A stretch of 64,000 nucleotides of DNA from CAZAMP01 sp964486455 (GCA_964486455.1 CAZAMP010000003.1:62001-126000); one strand, 5' to 3'; counted from the stretch's first letter, positions 25,753-35,100 are shown. Notes: a model not told the origin generated them from the letters alone. Numbers and translations: made by a program.

Positions 25753-27474
25753 ATGCCGGCTAGCTCAATCCCATTCGACGCGTCCGAGCAGATCCTCGGC
25801 TCGATCGTCGACGGCATCCTGGTTCTCGACGCCCAGAAGAAGATCACGTTCGCCAACCAGGTCATCGCGGATTTCTACGGAATGCATCCTGCCGAGATGA
25901 CCGGACGTTCTTGCGAAGAGCTCATTGATTTCGATCACTGTCGAAGCTGTCCGCACGCGGACCTCATGTCGGGGAACGACACGTTCACGGGACACAACCT
26001 GCACTGCCAGCGGAAAGATCTGGGACCGTTTTGCGTTTCAGCGTCACCGCTTCGAGACGCGTCCGGAGCGGTCACGGGAATCGTGGAGCTGTATCGAGAC
26101 ATGCACGCGCTGGGCGCGTACATCGATGAAATCGAGACCCAGAACGTCGAGCTCGACTACGAGCGCAGGCGGCTCGACGAGATCCTGAGCGACAGCTCCG
26201 ACGGGTACTTCACCGCGTCGTTGGATCGTACGATCCTGAGCGCCGACCAGAAGATCCTGGATCTCTTGGGATTGTCGGCGGCGGATGTCGTGGGCAGACC
26301 GTGCCGAGAGGTCTTCTGCTCCGAAAAATGCGACGACGACTGCCCCATCCTGTGGGCGGTGGAACACGGGCAAAACGTCATCAACTCGAGAGACGACATC
26401 CGATCGGCCGATGGTTCGCTGCCGGTGGAGAAGAGCATCTTCCTTCATCGGAGCGCGGAGGGCGATATCCAGCACGTGATCGGGGTGATCCGAAACGCAT
26501 CGGAGATTGTCCAGCTGCGGCGGGCGGCGCGCCGGGGCCGCGCGTTCGGCAAGCTGGTCAGCCGGAATCGCAAGATGGAAGACGTGTTCGAGCTGATCCG
26601 CACGTTCGGTCCCACGGAAACGTCGGTGTTGATTCTCGGAGAGAGCGGAACCGGCAAGGAGCTGGTGGCCGGCGCGCTTCAGGAGAGCAGCGCGCGCAAA
26701 CGGAAGGTGTTTCTCAAAATCAACTGCTCGGCGCTGGCCGAGGGGCTCCTCGAGAGCGAGCTGTTCGGTCATGTGCGCGGCGCTTTCACCGGAGCCACCC
26801 GCCGCAAGCGCGGCAAATTCGAGGCGGCCGATGGGGGCACGATCTTCCTCGACGAGGTCGGTGACATGTCACCGGCGCTGCAGACGAAAGTACTCCGGGT
26901 CATCGAGGAGCAAGAGTTCGAGCCGGTCGGCAGCACCGAAACGACGCGAGTCAACGTCCGGATCATCGCGGCCACGAACAAGGACTTGCGTCAGGCTATT
27001 CGAGACGGTGAATTCCGGGAAGATCTCTACTATCGGCTCAACGCGATTCAGATTCACCTGCCACCGCTCCGGGATCGTACCGAGGACCTTCCCCTGCTCG
27101 TCGAGCGATTCCTGAAGGATCTGAACCGAACGCACGGGCGCGATGTCCAGACGATCTCCGCCCGCGCGCTGGATCTTCTGATGTCGTACCGATGGCCGGG
27201 CAACGTGCGAGAGCTTCGGAATGCGATCGAGTTCGCCTACGTCTGCGCCCGCGGCAACCGGATCGAGCGAGGCGATCTTCCGGAACACATCCGCTCCGAG
27301 CCGCGAGAGCAGACCGACGAGCTGCCGGGCCTCAACCGGGTCGACGACTCGGAGCTGCGCGATGCCATGCGCCGATTCAACGGCCACCGTGGCCGGGTCG
27401 CTGAGGCCCTGGGAATCAGCCGGACGACGCTCTGGCGGCGGCTGAACGCGCTCCGGGGCACGGAGTCGCGTTGA
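25753..27474 (+). CDS. PAS-PAS sigma54-dependent activator with cysteine-rich sensor domains
   Basis: The 573-residue protein has two N-terminal PAS domains (about 10-118 and 145-255), each with a cysteine cluster: C54, C63, C66, C85, C94 and C184, C189, C193, C197. A short helical linker leads to the AAA+ domain with Walker A GESGTGKE (296-303) and GAFTGA (343-348). A Fis-like helix-turn-helix (RVAEALGISRTTLWRRLNAL) ends it. The cysteines suggest metal, Fe-S or redox sensing. It follows the molybdoenzyme genes after 169 bases on the same strand, and a sigma54-like promoter lies at the head of that operon, so it is the likely regulator of it. Confidence 0.9.
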   Translation: MPASSIPFDASEQILGSIVDGILVLDAQKKITFANQVIADFYGMHPAEMTGRSCEELIDFDHCRSCPHADLMSGNDTFTGHNLHCQRKDLGPFCVSASPLRDASGAVTGIVELYRDMHALGAYIDEIETQNVELDYERRRLDEILSDSSDGYFTASLDRTILSADQKILDLLGLSAADVVGRPCREVFCSEKCDDDCPILWAVEHGQNVINSRDDIRSADGSLPVEKSIFLHRSAEGDIQHVIGVIRNASEIVQLRRAARRGRAFGKLVSRNRKMEDVFELIRTFGPTETSVLILGESGTGKELVAGALQESSARKRKVFLKINCSALAEGLLESELFGHVRGAFTGATRRKRGKFEAADGGTIFLDEVGDMSPALQTKVLRVIEEQEFEPVGSTETTRVNVRIIAATNKDLRQAIRDGEFREDLYYRLNAIQIHLPPLRDRTEDLPLLVERFLKDLNRTHGRDVQTISARALDLLMSYRWPGNVRELRNAIEFAYVCARGNRIERGDLPEHIRSEPREQTDELPGLNRVDDSELRDAMRRFNGHRGRVAEALGISRTTLWRRLNALRGTESR

Positions 27475-27499
27475 CAGCCCTCGGCGCCCCGCGTATCCT
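27471..27499 (+). promoter_or_regulatory. Sigma70-type promoter for the glycosyltransferase gene
   Basis: TTGACA (27471-27476) and TATCCT (27494-27499) are separated by 17 bases. The -35 overlaps the stop codon of the sigma54 activator gene. Transcription would begin near 27506. Confidence 0.6.
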
Positions 27500-27538
27500 C
27501 TTCTGCCTCAAACTGAAACGGCGACTACACGGGCGCGG

Positions 27539-28768
27539 ATGATGCGCATCGCGGTCCTCTTGAATGCATTCCCCAAGCTGTCCGAGACCTTCGTTCTGAA
27601 TCAGATCACGGGTCTCTTGGACCGTGGGCATGCCGTGGACGTTTACGCGTCCGCCCCCGGAGATTCATCGGCGGTGCACGCGGACGTCGAGCGCTACGGT
27701 CTTCTCGATCGCGCGCGCATCGGGCCGGTGATGCCGCGAAGCTGGCTGTCACGGGCCGTGATCGGGAAGCTGCTGACAATTCGGCACGGGTGGCGCGATC
27801 CGGCGCTCATCGCACGATCGCTCGACGTGGTTCGCCGAGGGCGTCGCGCGGCCTCGCTTCGATTGCTCTACTGGACGTTTCCGTTTCTCCCGCGGGCGCG
27901 ATACGACGTCGTGCATTGCCACTACGGGCCGAACGGGGAGAGGGCGGTCGCGCTTCGTGATATCGGCGCGATCGACGGGAAGATCGCGACGGTCTTCCAC
28001 GGTTTCGACATGAGTCGCGCCGTGCGAGACGGCGGGCAACGTCTCTATGCGGATCTATTCGCCCGCGGGGATCTGTTCCTCCCGATCAGCGAGCACTGGC
28101 GGCGACGGCTCATCGAGATGGGCTGTGACGAGAAGAAGATCGTCGTTCACCACATGGGGATCGACTGCGGGCGCTTCGTCTTCGCTGAGCGGCGCCTTGA
28201 GTCGGAGCGACCGATTCGGCTGGTTACCGTGGCGCGGCTCGTGGAGAAGAAAGGCGTCGAGTTTGCGATCCGGGCGTTGGCGAAGCTCCGACCGCCCAGG
28301 CCGTTCATCTATACGGTTGTGGGTGGCGGGCCGCTGCTCGAGTCGCTTCGGGGTCTCGCCGGCGACCTCGGGCTCTCCGATCGCGTTCGACTCGAAGGGT
28401 GGCGTTCGCAGGAGGAGGTCATCGAAATCCTCCGCGAAGCGGACATCCTGGTTGCCCCCAGCGTGACGGCCGCCGATGGCGACCAGGAGGGGATTCCGGT
28501 GGCGCTCATGGAGGCGGCGGCAGTGGGGCTGCCGATCGTGAGCACGCGCCACAGCGGGATTCCGGAGCTCGTCGAGGATGGGGTGACCGGTCTCCTTGTC
28601 CCGGAGCGGGACGTGGACGAGCTGGCCAAGCGCCTCGGAGCGCTCATGGCGGAGCCGGAGGGTTGGGCGCAGATGGGCCGCGCCGCTCGCGCCCGTGTCG
28701 AATCGCACTTCGACATCCGGGGACTGAACGATCGATTGGTGGGGCTCTTCGAACAGATGAGCAATTGA
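27539..28768 (+). CDS. Family 4-type glycosyltransferase (GT-B)
   Basis: The 409-residue protein starts MMRIAVLLNAFPKLSETFVLNQ, the usual opening of WcaL-like GT4 enzymes. Its C-terminal half has the retaining GT-B motifs, including LVTVARLVEKKGVEFAI, EEVIEILREADILVAPS and the donor-binding segment EGIPVALMEAAAVGLPIVST. It would transfer a sugar from a nucleotide donor to a surface glycan or lipid at the inner face of the membrane. No other glycan genes adjoin it, so the product is unknown. Two adjacent ATG codons are possible starts. Confidence 0.85.
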   Translation: MMRIAVLLNAFPKLSETFVLNQITGLLDRGHAVDVYASAPGDSSAVHADVERYGLLDRARIGPVMPRSWLSRAVIGKLLTIRHGWRDPALIARSLDVVRRGRRAASLRLLYWTFPFLPRARYDVVHCHYGPNGERAVALRDIGAIDGKIATVFHGFDMSRAVRDGGQRLYADLFARGDLFLPISEHWRRRLIEMGCDEKKIVVHHMGIDCGRFVFAERRLESERPIRLVTVARLVEKKGVEFAIRALAKLRPPRPFIYTVVGGGPLLESLRGLAGDLGLSDRVRLEGWRSQEEVIEILREADILVAPSVTAADGDQEGIPVALMEAAAVGLPIVSTRHSGIPELVEDGVTGLLVPERDVDELAKRLGALMAEPEGWAQMGRAARARVESHFDIRGLNDRLVGLFEQMSN

Positions 28769-28801
28769 GGCGCTGCGCGTCGAAACGGCGGGGCGGGTGA
28801 T

Positions 28802-29221
28802 ATGGCGCCGTATGAGTTTTTCGAGCACACCGCGGACATGGGGCTCCGCGTTCGGGCGGACACGCTGCCGCTGCTGTTCGAGCACGCCGCCCGGGGCCTT
28901 CTCGATCTCATCGTGGAAGACCTGGAGGCGCTTCGCCCGACGGATGAAGCGGAGGTCCGGCTCACGGCCCCGGATGACGCGGATCTCCTGGTCGACTGGC
29001 TAAACGACCGGCTATATCATTTTGACGCCCGCGAAGAGATCCATGCGTGGCCGACGCTGGCCCTCGTCGGGGGCGGGCGGCTGGAAGGCCGCAGCGGTTT
29101 CATCCGAATCGACCGGGACCGACACCGCTTTCACGGTGAGGTCAAGTCGACGACGTATCACGGGCTCGTCCTCGAACGGCGAGGAGATTTCTGGATCGCC
29201 GAGGTCATCTTCGATCTCTGA
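28802..29221 (+). CDS. Archease (RtcB activator)
   Basis: The 139-residue protein has the archease signature: YEFFEHTADMGLRVRA at the start, LLVDWLNDRLYHFD, and the terminal VKSTTYHGLVLERRGDFWIAEVIFDL region. Archease helps RtcB RNA ligase become guanylylated and turn over, using acidic residues that bind metal at the RtcB active site. RtcB is encoded 43 bases downstream, which makes the call firm. GGGCGGGTG is a weak ribosome binding region. Confidence 0.95.
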   Translation: MAPYEFFEHTADMGLRVRADTLPLLFEHAARGLLDLIVEDLEALRPTDEAEVRLTAPDDADLLVDWLNDRLYHFDAREEIHAWPTLALVGGGRLEGRSGFIRIDRDRHRFHGEVKSTTYHGLVLERRGDFWIAEVIFDL

Positions 29222-29264
29222 TCGGCGGTGGCCGTGAGGCGATCGCGGGTGAAGGGAGGCGGAC

Positions 29265-30725
29265 ATGTCCGATCGCGGATCGGCGGTTCCCCTCACGAAG
29301 ATTCATGACCACCTGTGGGAAGTGCCGAAACACGGTGGAATGCGTGTGCCGGGCCGTGTCTACGCCGACGAGCGCATGATGTCGGAGATCAAGAAAGACC
29401 AGGCGCTCGAACAGGTCGTCAATGTAGCGTACCTTCCCGGCATCGTCGGCTATTCGCTGGCGATGCCCGACATCCATTGGGGGTACGGATTCCCCATCGG
29501 GGGCGTGGCGGCGACCGATCCGACCCAGGATGGCGTCGTGAGCCCGGGCGGGGTCGGGTACGATATCAACTGCGGCGTCCGTCTCGCGCGAACGGATCTT
29601 CTCTACGACGACGTGCGCGACAAGATCGCTGACTTCGTGAGGAAGTTGTACGCCGCCGTGCCGTGCGGCGTCGGCGCGCGCGGGGGAATCGGTCGGGTAC
29701 CGAGGAAGGAGCTGAAGCGTATTCTGCGCCGAGGCGCGGCCTGGGCCGTCGAAAATGGCCATGGGATCGGTGATGATCTGGAGGTTTGCGAGGAGCGCGG
29801 CACGATGCCGGGCGCGGATCCCGACACGCTGACGGATCGAGCCCTCGACCGCGGTATCGATCAAGCAGGCTCGCTCGGCAGCGGAAACCACTTCCTGGAG
29901 CTTCAGGTTGTCGATGAGATATACCTGCCGGCCGAGGCGGAAACGCTCGGATTGGCAGCGGGCGGACTGACGGTGATGATCCACTCCGGATCGCGCGGGC
30001 TGGGACATCAGGTTTGCACCGACTCGTTGAAGGAGATGGGGCGGGCGATGTCGCGGTACCGGATCCGGGTGCCGGACCGCCAGCTCGCGTGCGCGCCGGT
30101 CGATTCGCCCGAGGGCAAACGCTACCTGGGCGCGATGTTCGCCGCGGCGAACTTTGCCTGGTGCAACCGGCAGATCATGATGCACCTCTCGGCAGAGGCG
30201 CTGGCGCGGGCGCTTGGCACGACCCGGCAAGGGATCGGGTTTCGGTTGATCTATGACGTGGCGCACAACATCGCAAAGTTCGAGCGCCACGAGTTAGGCT
30301 CGACGACGCGCCGATTGCTCGTCCATCGAAAAGGGGCGACCCGCGCGGCGGTCCCGGACGATTCGCCGCTCAACGATACGTATCGCCGGATCGGACAGCC
30401 GGTATTGATTCCGGGCGACATGGGGAGGTATTCGTTCCTCTGCCTCGGGACCGAGGCCTCGCTCAAGGAGACGTTCGGGAGCACGTGTCACGGTGCCGGT
30501 CGCGTGATGAGCCGGAGCGCGGCCAAGAAGAGGGCCCGCGGCAGGGATCTCCTTGCCGAGATGGACGCGCGGGGTGTCGCCATTCAGGCCCACGGCATGC
30601 GGACGATCGCGGAAGAGATGCCCGAGGCGTACAAAGACGTCGCGCGGGTGGTGGACGTGATGGCCGGCGCCGGGATCGTCAGAAAGGTGGCGAAGCTCCG
30701 GCCGGTGGGCGTCGTGAAAGGCTGA
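29265..30725 (+). CDS. rtcB: RNA-splicing ligase RtcB
   Basis: The 486-residue protein is a full-length RtcB. It has DIHWGYGFPIGGVAA, GGVGYDINCGVRL with a metal-binding cysteine, GSLGSGNHFLELQ, and CHGAGRVMSRSAA, where H409 is the histidine that takes GMP. RtcB joins 2',3'-cyclic phosphate and 5'-OH RNA ends, in tRNA splicing in archaea and in RNA repair in bacteria. AAGGGAGG lies upstream of the ATG. The archease gene just before it is its activator. No tRNA or toxin gene adjoins, so the RNA substrate is unknown. Confidence 0.97.
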   Translation: MSDRGSAVPLTKIHDHLWEVPKHGGMRVPGRVYADERMMSEIKKDQALEQVVNVAYLPGIVGYSLAMPDIHWGYGFPIGGVAATDPTQDGVVSPGGVGYDINCGVRLARTDLLYDDVRDKIADFVRKLYAAVPCGVGARGGIGRVPRKELKRILRRGAAWAVENGHGIGDDLEVCEERGTMPGADPDTLTDRALDRGIDQAGSLGSGNHFLELQVVDEIYLPAEAETLGLAAGGLTVMIHSGSRGLGHQVCTDSLKEMGRAMSRYRIRVPDRQLACAPVDSPEGKRYLGAMFAAANFAWCNRQIMMHLSAEALARALGTTRQGIGFRLIYDVAHNIAKFERHELGSTTRRLLVHRKGATRAAVPDDSPLNDTYRRIGQPVLIPGDMGRYSFLCLGTEASLKETFGSTCHGAGRVMSRSAAKKRARGRDLLAEMDARGVAIQAHGMRTIAEEMPEAYKDVARVVDVMAGAGIVRKVAKLRPVGVVKG

Positions 30726-30760
30726 TTCGGTACTCAACACGGTTCGCGGGTGTCACCTCA

Positions 30761-30774
30761 CGAAGAGCTCTTCG
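30761..30774. promoter_or_regulatory. Perfect 14-base palindrome upstream of an OB-fold protein gene
   Basis: CGAAGAGCTCTTCG is fully self-complementary and lies in the 77-base gap between rtcB and the OB-fold gene. It could be an operator for the downstream gene; no promoter hexamers are clear. Confidence 0.35.
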
Positions 30775-30802
30775 GCGGGGTGGCAGATGAGGGTTCTTGA
30801 CC

Positions 30803-31573
30803 ATGCATAGTTCTCGATGGAGTTTACCGATTGCGCTCGGCCTATTCGCGTTCGGATGTTCGGGGGATGCGGATACGCAGTCGAGCGACGTTTCGGATCT
30901 CAAGGATGCGTTGGGCACGACCGCCGGCGCGTCGGATTCCGGTCTGAGCGGTGAAGTGGTTGAGACGATGGACTCGGGCGGATACACCTACGCGCGGATC
31001 AGAACCGAGCAAGGTGTGGTCTGGTCGGCCGGCCCGGCACAGGAAATGAGCGTCGGTGACGAGGTGATCATCCGAACCGACCTGGCGGTGGCCGATTTCT
31101 ACAGCGCGACTCTGGATCGGACGTTCGAGTTGCTCTACTTCACGGACTCGTTCGACGGTTCGAATCCCTCGGCACAGTCGGCGTCATTTCCTCCCGGCCA
31201 TCCCACGATGGGCGGCCACGGGGCCGGCGGAGCGCCAATGTCGGCGCCTGTCGACTATTCGGGGATCCGGAAGCCGCAGGGTGGACATACCGTTGAGGAA
31301 GTCTGGACCTCCCGGTCGGAGCTGGAAGCCAAAGACGTCCTCGTCCGGGGAAGGGTCGTCAAGTTCCTTGCCGGTATCATGGGCAAGAACTGGCTTCATC
31401 TTCGCGACGGCACGGGCGACGAGGGCGCGGACGATCTAACGGTGACGACGTCCGACCTGGCCAAGGTAGGAGATACCGTGTTGGCGCGAGGGCGCATCGT
31501 GGTGAACAAGGATTTGGGTGCCGGGTATCACTATGCGGTTCTGATGGAGGACGCGAAGATCACCGTTGAGTGA
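30803..31573 (+). CDS. Secreted or lipid-anchored OB-fold protein
   Basis: The 256-residue protein starts with a short signal-like segment ending FAFGC, an imperfect lipobox, then an acidic linker. Two beta domains follow. The second (from EEVWTSRSELEAKDVLVRGRVVKF, through GKNWLHLRDGTG, to GAGYHYAVLMEDA) is the OB-fold seen in many FCB-group exported proteins annotated as nucleic-acid-binding, though the substrate is not shown. A histidine/glycine/methionine-rich spacer (PPGHPTMGGHGAGGAPM) joins the domains and might bind metal. I chose the ATG at 30803, with GAGGG nine bases upstream, over the TTG at 30797. Confidence 0.7.
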   Translation: MHSSRWSLPIALGLFAFGCSGDADTQSSDVSDLKDALGTTAGASDSGLSGEVVETMDSGGYTYARIRTEQGVVWSAGPAQEMSVGDEVIIRTDLAVADFYSATLDRTFELLYFTDSFDGSNPSAQSASFPPGHPTMGGHGAGGAPMSAPVDYSGIRKPQGGHTVEEVWTSRSELEAKDVLVRGRVVKFLAGIMGKNWLHLRDGTGDEGADDLTVTTSDLAKVGDTVLARGRIVVNKDLGAGYHYAVLMEDAKITVE

Positions 31574-31632
31574 TCGGGGTGGCCGGCCACGCGTGACATC
31601 ACCGGCCGCGAAATCAACCTGATGGAGAGTTT

Positions 31633-34600
31633 ATGTATAAGCCGGTAGATCGAGTCCCCGACTTTCCGTCGATAGAGAAGCGCGTCCTGGGCCACTGGGA
31701 GGCGACATCGTCGTTCGAAAAGCTCCGCGAGCAGAACAAGGGTGGGGCGAAATGGAGCTTCTTGGACGGTCCGATCACCGCGAACAACCCGATGGGCGTC
31801 CATCACGCCTGGGGACGCTGCCTGAAGGACGTCTATCAGCGATATCACGCGATGCGTGGCAAACAACTCCGCTACCAGAACGGCTTCGACTGCCAGGGGC
31901 TTTGGGTCGAGGTCGAGGTTGAGAAGGAGCTGGGGTTCAAATCGAAGCGCGAGATTGAAGAGTACGGGATCGCGCGCTTCGTCGAGGTCTGCAAGGAGCG
32001 CGTGCGGAAATACTCGAAGGTCCAAACGGATCAGTCGATTCGCCTCGGCTATTGGATGGACTGGGATAACTCCTATTTCACGATGACCGAGGAGAACAAC
32101 TTCACCATCTGGGATTTCCTGAGCAAGTGCCACAAACGCGGACACATCTACAAAGGATTCGACTCGATGCCTTGGTGCCCGCGCTGCGCCGTCGGGCTTT
32201 CTCAGATGGAGATGCACGAGGGGTATCAGTGGGTTGACCACCTGTCGGTCTTCGTACGTTTTCCGATCCGTGGTCGCGAGAACGAGGCGCTGCTGGTCTG
32301 GACGACGACGCCGTGGACGCTGACCTCGAACGTGGCGGCGGCCGTGCATCCGGAGATGACGTACTACAAGATTCGACAAGGCGACTGGACGTACTACGTC
32401 GGTGCCGACAACTGGAACGCCGAGCGCTCGGTGGAGGTGGAGGAAGAACACGCCTCCGGCAAGAAACGACGCGTGATCAAGCTCAAGACGCTGCCGCAGG
32501 TTCTCGAGCCGCACGGTGAATGCGAAGTCGCGGGTGAGCTCAGCGGTGCCGATCTCGTCGGTCTCGAGTACGACGGCCCATTCGATTCCTTTCCCGCGCA
32601 GAACAGTCCCGGTGGGCACCCATACGTGAATCCGAAGCTGAAGGACCGTACGGGCGTCGATTGCCACCGCGTCGTCGCGTGGAACCTCGTTACCGGCTCT
32701 GAGGGCACGGGCATCGTGCACATCGCGCCGGGTTGCGGCCGGGAAGACTTCGAGCTCAGTCAAGGCGAGGGCCTCGTCGCGGTTTCGCCGCTCGACGAAG
32801 AAGGACGTTTCACGGCCAAGTTCGACTGGCTGGAGGGTCGATTCGCCGATGACGTCGCGAAAGACATCGTGGCCGACCTCGACAAGCGCGGCATCCTCGT
32901 GGGATCCGAGAACTACCATCACCGCTACGCCCACTGTTGGCGCTGCAGCACGCCGATTCTCTATCGCCTCGTCGATGAGTGGTTCATCGACATGAGCTGG
33001 CGCGGCGAGATCATCAAAACGGTTCCCAAGATCACCTGGATTCCTGATTACGCGGAGCAGCAGGAGCTGGACTGGCTCCAGAACATGAGCGACTGGATGA
33101 TCTCGAAGAAGCGCTATTGGGGCCTGGCGCTTCCCATCTGGCAATGCGACAAGCATGCGGAGGCGGACGACGGGGATCGCTGCGAGTGGTTCACCGTCAT
33201 CGGAAACCGTGATGAGCTGAAGAAACGCGCGACCGCGGGTTGGGACGACTTCGACGGCCATAGCCCGCACCGTCCCTGGATCGATGGTGTGAAGATCAAG
33301 TGTGAGACGTGTGGCGGAACCGCCTCGCGGATCCCGGACGTCGGCACCCCATGGCTCGATGCGGGGATCGTCCCCTACTCGACGATCGGATACGCGAGCG
33401 ATCGCGACTACTGGCAGCAGTGGTTTCCGCCCGAGCTCGTCCTGGAGTGTTTCCCCGGACAGTTCCGAAACTGGTTCTACGCGCTCCTGGCCATGAACAC
33501 GATGATGCAGGAGAGCCGGTGGGCGGACCGGAACAACGGCGAGTCGGATGTTCCCCCGCCGTTCCGGACATTGCTCGGCCATGCGCTCGTGCGCGACGAG
33601 CAGGGCAAGGAAATGCACAAGAGCTGGGGCAATGCGATCGAGTTCAACACCGCCGCGGAGACGATCGGCGCGGAGGTCATGCGCTACATCTACGCTTCCC
33701 AAACCCCGACGGCCAATCTGAACTTCCCGGATATCGGGACCGGACGCCGCAAAGACATCCTGCACCAGGATCAGGAAGTGCAGCGCAAGCTGCTCACGCT
33801 CTGGAACTGCTACAGCTTCTACGTGACCTACGCGGCCGTGGACGGGATCACGCCGGACGCGCTCGATGTTCCGCTGGCGGAGCGGACGGAATTGGATCGC
33901 TGGATCATCTCGAAGTTCCAGCTCCTCGTTCGATTCGCGGAGAAGTGCTACGGCGAGTATCGCATCCATCATCTGATGGAACGGTTCGAGCAGTTCCTCG
34001 ACGATCTCTCGAACTGGTATCTCAGACGCTCTCGGAGGCGGTTCTGGAAGAGCGAGAGCGACGCGGACAAGATCATGGCGTACGCGACGCTGTTTGAGGT
34101 GCTTGACGGGATCTGCCGGGTGATGGCGCCGGTCCTGCCGTTTCTGACCGAGGAGATCTATCAGAACATCATCGCCGGCGTGAAGCCGGACGCTCCGGTG
34201 AGTGTGCATCTTCTATCGTGGCCCGGAGTCGACGAGTCCAAGGTCGACGAAGGACTGGCGGCCCGGTTCGACACGATCGTGCGTTACCGAAACCTCGGGC
34301 TGAATCTCCGTAACCAGGAGAACATCAAGGTGAGGCAGCCGCTGGGGCGCATCGTGGTCAAGCCGGCGACCAGCGACGAGCGTGAGGCGTTGGAAGCCGA
34401 CAGCCTGCGCGTCCAGCTGATGGAGGAGCTGAACGTGAAGAGCGTCGAGTGCATCGACTCGCTCGAAGGGTGGATTGACGTGGAGGTCCGGCCCAACTTC
34501 AAGCGCTTGGGTCAGAGGTACGGCAAGCATATGAAGGGCATCCAGGCGCACCTCGCGGAAGCCGATACTCGCGTCGTTCAGGCGGCCGTGGCCGGAGAAA

Positions 34601-35013
34601 ACGGCTATCGTTTCGATCTGGACGGGGAGGAGATCGTCCTGGAGAAGAGCGACCTGGACCTTCGTCACTCCGGCCCGGACGGATTCGCCGTTCTGCTGGA
34701 TGATGATGCGTTCATCGGGCTCGAGACCACGCTGACGCCTGAGCTCAAGCGGGAGGGAATCGCCCGCGACTTCCTGCGCGGCGTTCAGAACGAGCGGAAG
34801 AACATAGGTCTTCACGTCGCCGACAAGATCGAGATTCGCTATCACGCCGATCCGGATGTGCAGGCCGCAATCGAGGAGTGGTCGGACTACATCTGCAAGG
34901 AAGCGCTGGCGGTCGCGATGGCCGCGGACGCGTCGCTGGCCGAGAGCACCGGATCAAAACTGAAAGCCGGCGGGACGTCGGTGCTGGTCGCGGTGAGTCT
35001 GTCGGGTGTCTAG
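31633..35013 (+). CDS. ileS: Isoleucyl-tRNA synthetase, divergent type
   Basis: At 1126 residues this is a full class I synthetase of the Ile/Val/Leu group: a Rossmann catalytic core, an editing insert (around LLVWTTTPWTLTSNVAAAVHPEM and GTGIVHIAPGCGREDF), and the anticodon-binding helical domain (ELDRWIISKFQLL). The HIGH box reads HHAW (57-60), in NPMGVHHAWGR, and the KMSKS loop reads EMHKS (660-664), in GKEMHKSWGN. Both deviate from bacterial IleS, although the DWMISKKRYWGLALPIW segment is clearly IleS-like. GGAGAG precedes the ATG. It could be the sole housekeeping enzyme or a second, inhibitor-tolerant copy; the window does not tell. Confidence 0.88.
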   Translation: MYKPVDRVPDFPSIEKRVLGHWEATSSFEKLREQNKGGAKWSFLDGPITANNPMGVHHAWGRCLKDVYQRYHAMRGKQLRYQNGFDCQGLWVEVEVEKELGFKSKREIEEYGIARFVEVCKERVRKYSKVQTDQSIRLGYWMDWDNSYFTMTEENNFTIWDFLSKCHKRGHIYKGFDSMPWCPRCAVGLSQMEMHEGYQWVDHLSVFVRFPIRGRENEALLVWTTTPWTLTSNVAAAVHPEMTYYKIRQGDWTYYVGADNWNAERSVEVEEEHASGKKRRVIKLKTLPQVLEPHGECEVAGELSGADLVGLEYDGPFDSFPAQNSPGGHPYVNPKLKDRTGVDCHRVVAWNLVTGSEGTGIVHIAPGCGREDFELSQGEGLVAVSPLDEEGRFTAKFDWLEGRFADDVAKDIVADLDKRGILVGSENYHHRYAHCWRCSTPILYRLVDEWFIDMSWRGEIIKTVPKITWIPDYAEQQELDWLQNMSDWMISKKRYWGLALPIWQCDKHAEADDGDRCEWFTVIGNRDELKKRATAGWDDFDGHSPHRPWIDGVKIKCETCGGTASRIPDVGTPWLDAGIVPYSTIGYASDRDYWQQWFPPELVLECFPGQFRNWFYALLAMNTMMQESRWADRNNGESDVPPPFRTLLGHALVRDEQGKEMHKSWGNAIEFNTAAETIGAEVMRYIYASQTPTANLNFPDIGTGRRKDILHQDQEVQRKLLTLWNCYSFYVTYAAVDGITPDALDVPLAERTELDRWIISKFQLLVRFAEKCYGEYRIHHLMERFEQFLDDLSNWYLRRSRRRFWKSESDADKIMAYATLFEVLDGICRVMAPVLPFLTEEIYQNIIAGVKPDAPVSVHLLSWPGVDESKVDEGLAARFDTIVRYRNLGLNLRNQENIKVRQPLGRIVVKPATSDEREALEADSLRVQLMEELNVKSVECIDSLEGWIDVEVRPNFKRLGQRYGKHMKGIQAHLAEADTRVVQAAVAGENGYRFDLDGEEIVLEKSDLDLRHSGPDGFAVLLDDDAFIGLETTLTPELKREGIARDFLRGVQNERKNIGLHVADKIEIRYHADPDVQAAIEEWSDYICKEALAVAMAADASLAESTGSKLKAGGTSVLVAVSLSGV

Positions 35014-35100
35014 TGGGCGAGGATCCGTTCCGTCCACGCGTCCATTCCACCCACGGGCTGATCGAGAATCCATCTCTGGACCGATGACGGCCGTCGCACC

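Noticed and set aside
31157..31175. GGTTCGAATCC resembling a tRNA T-loop
   Set aside because: The flanks do not form a T-stem, no acceptor or anticodon stem is nearby, and it lies inside the OB-fold gene coding for SFDGSNPSA.
31531..34209. Very long open frame on the minus strand
   Set aside because: It mirrors the isoleucyl-tRNA synthetase gene in a GC-rich codon context, has no recognisable domain and no ribosome binding site, and the plus-strand product is unmistakable.
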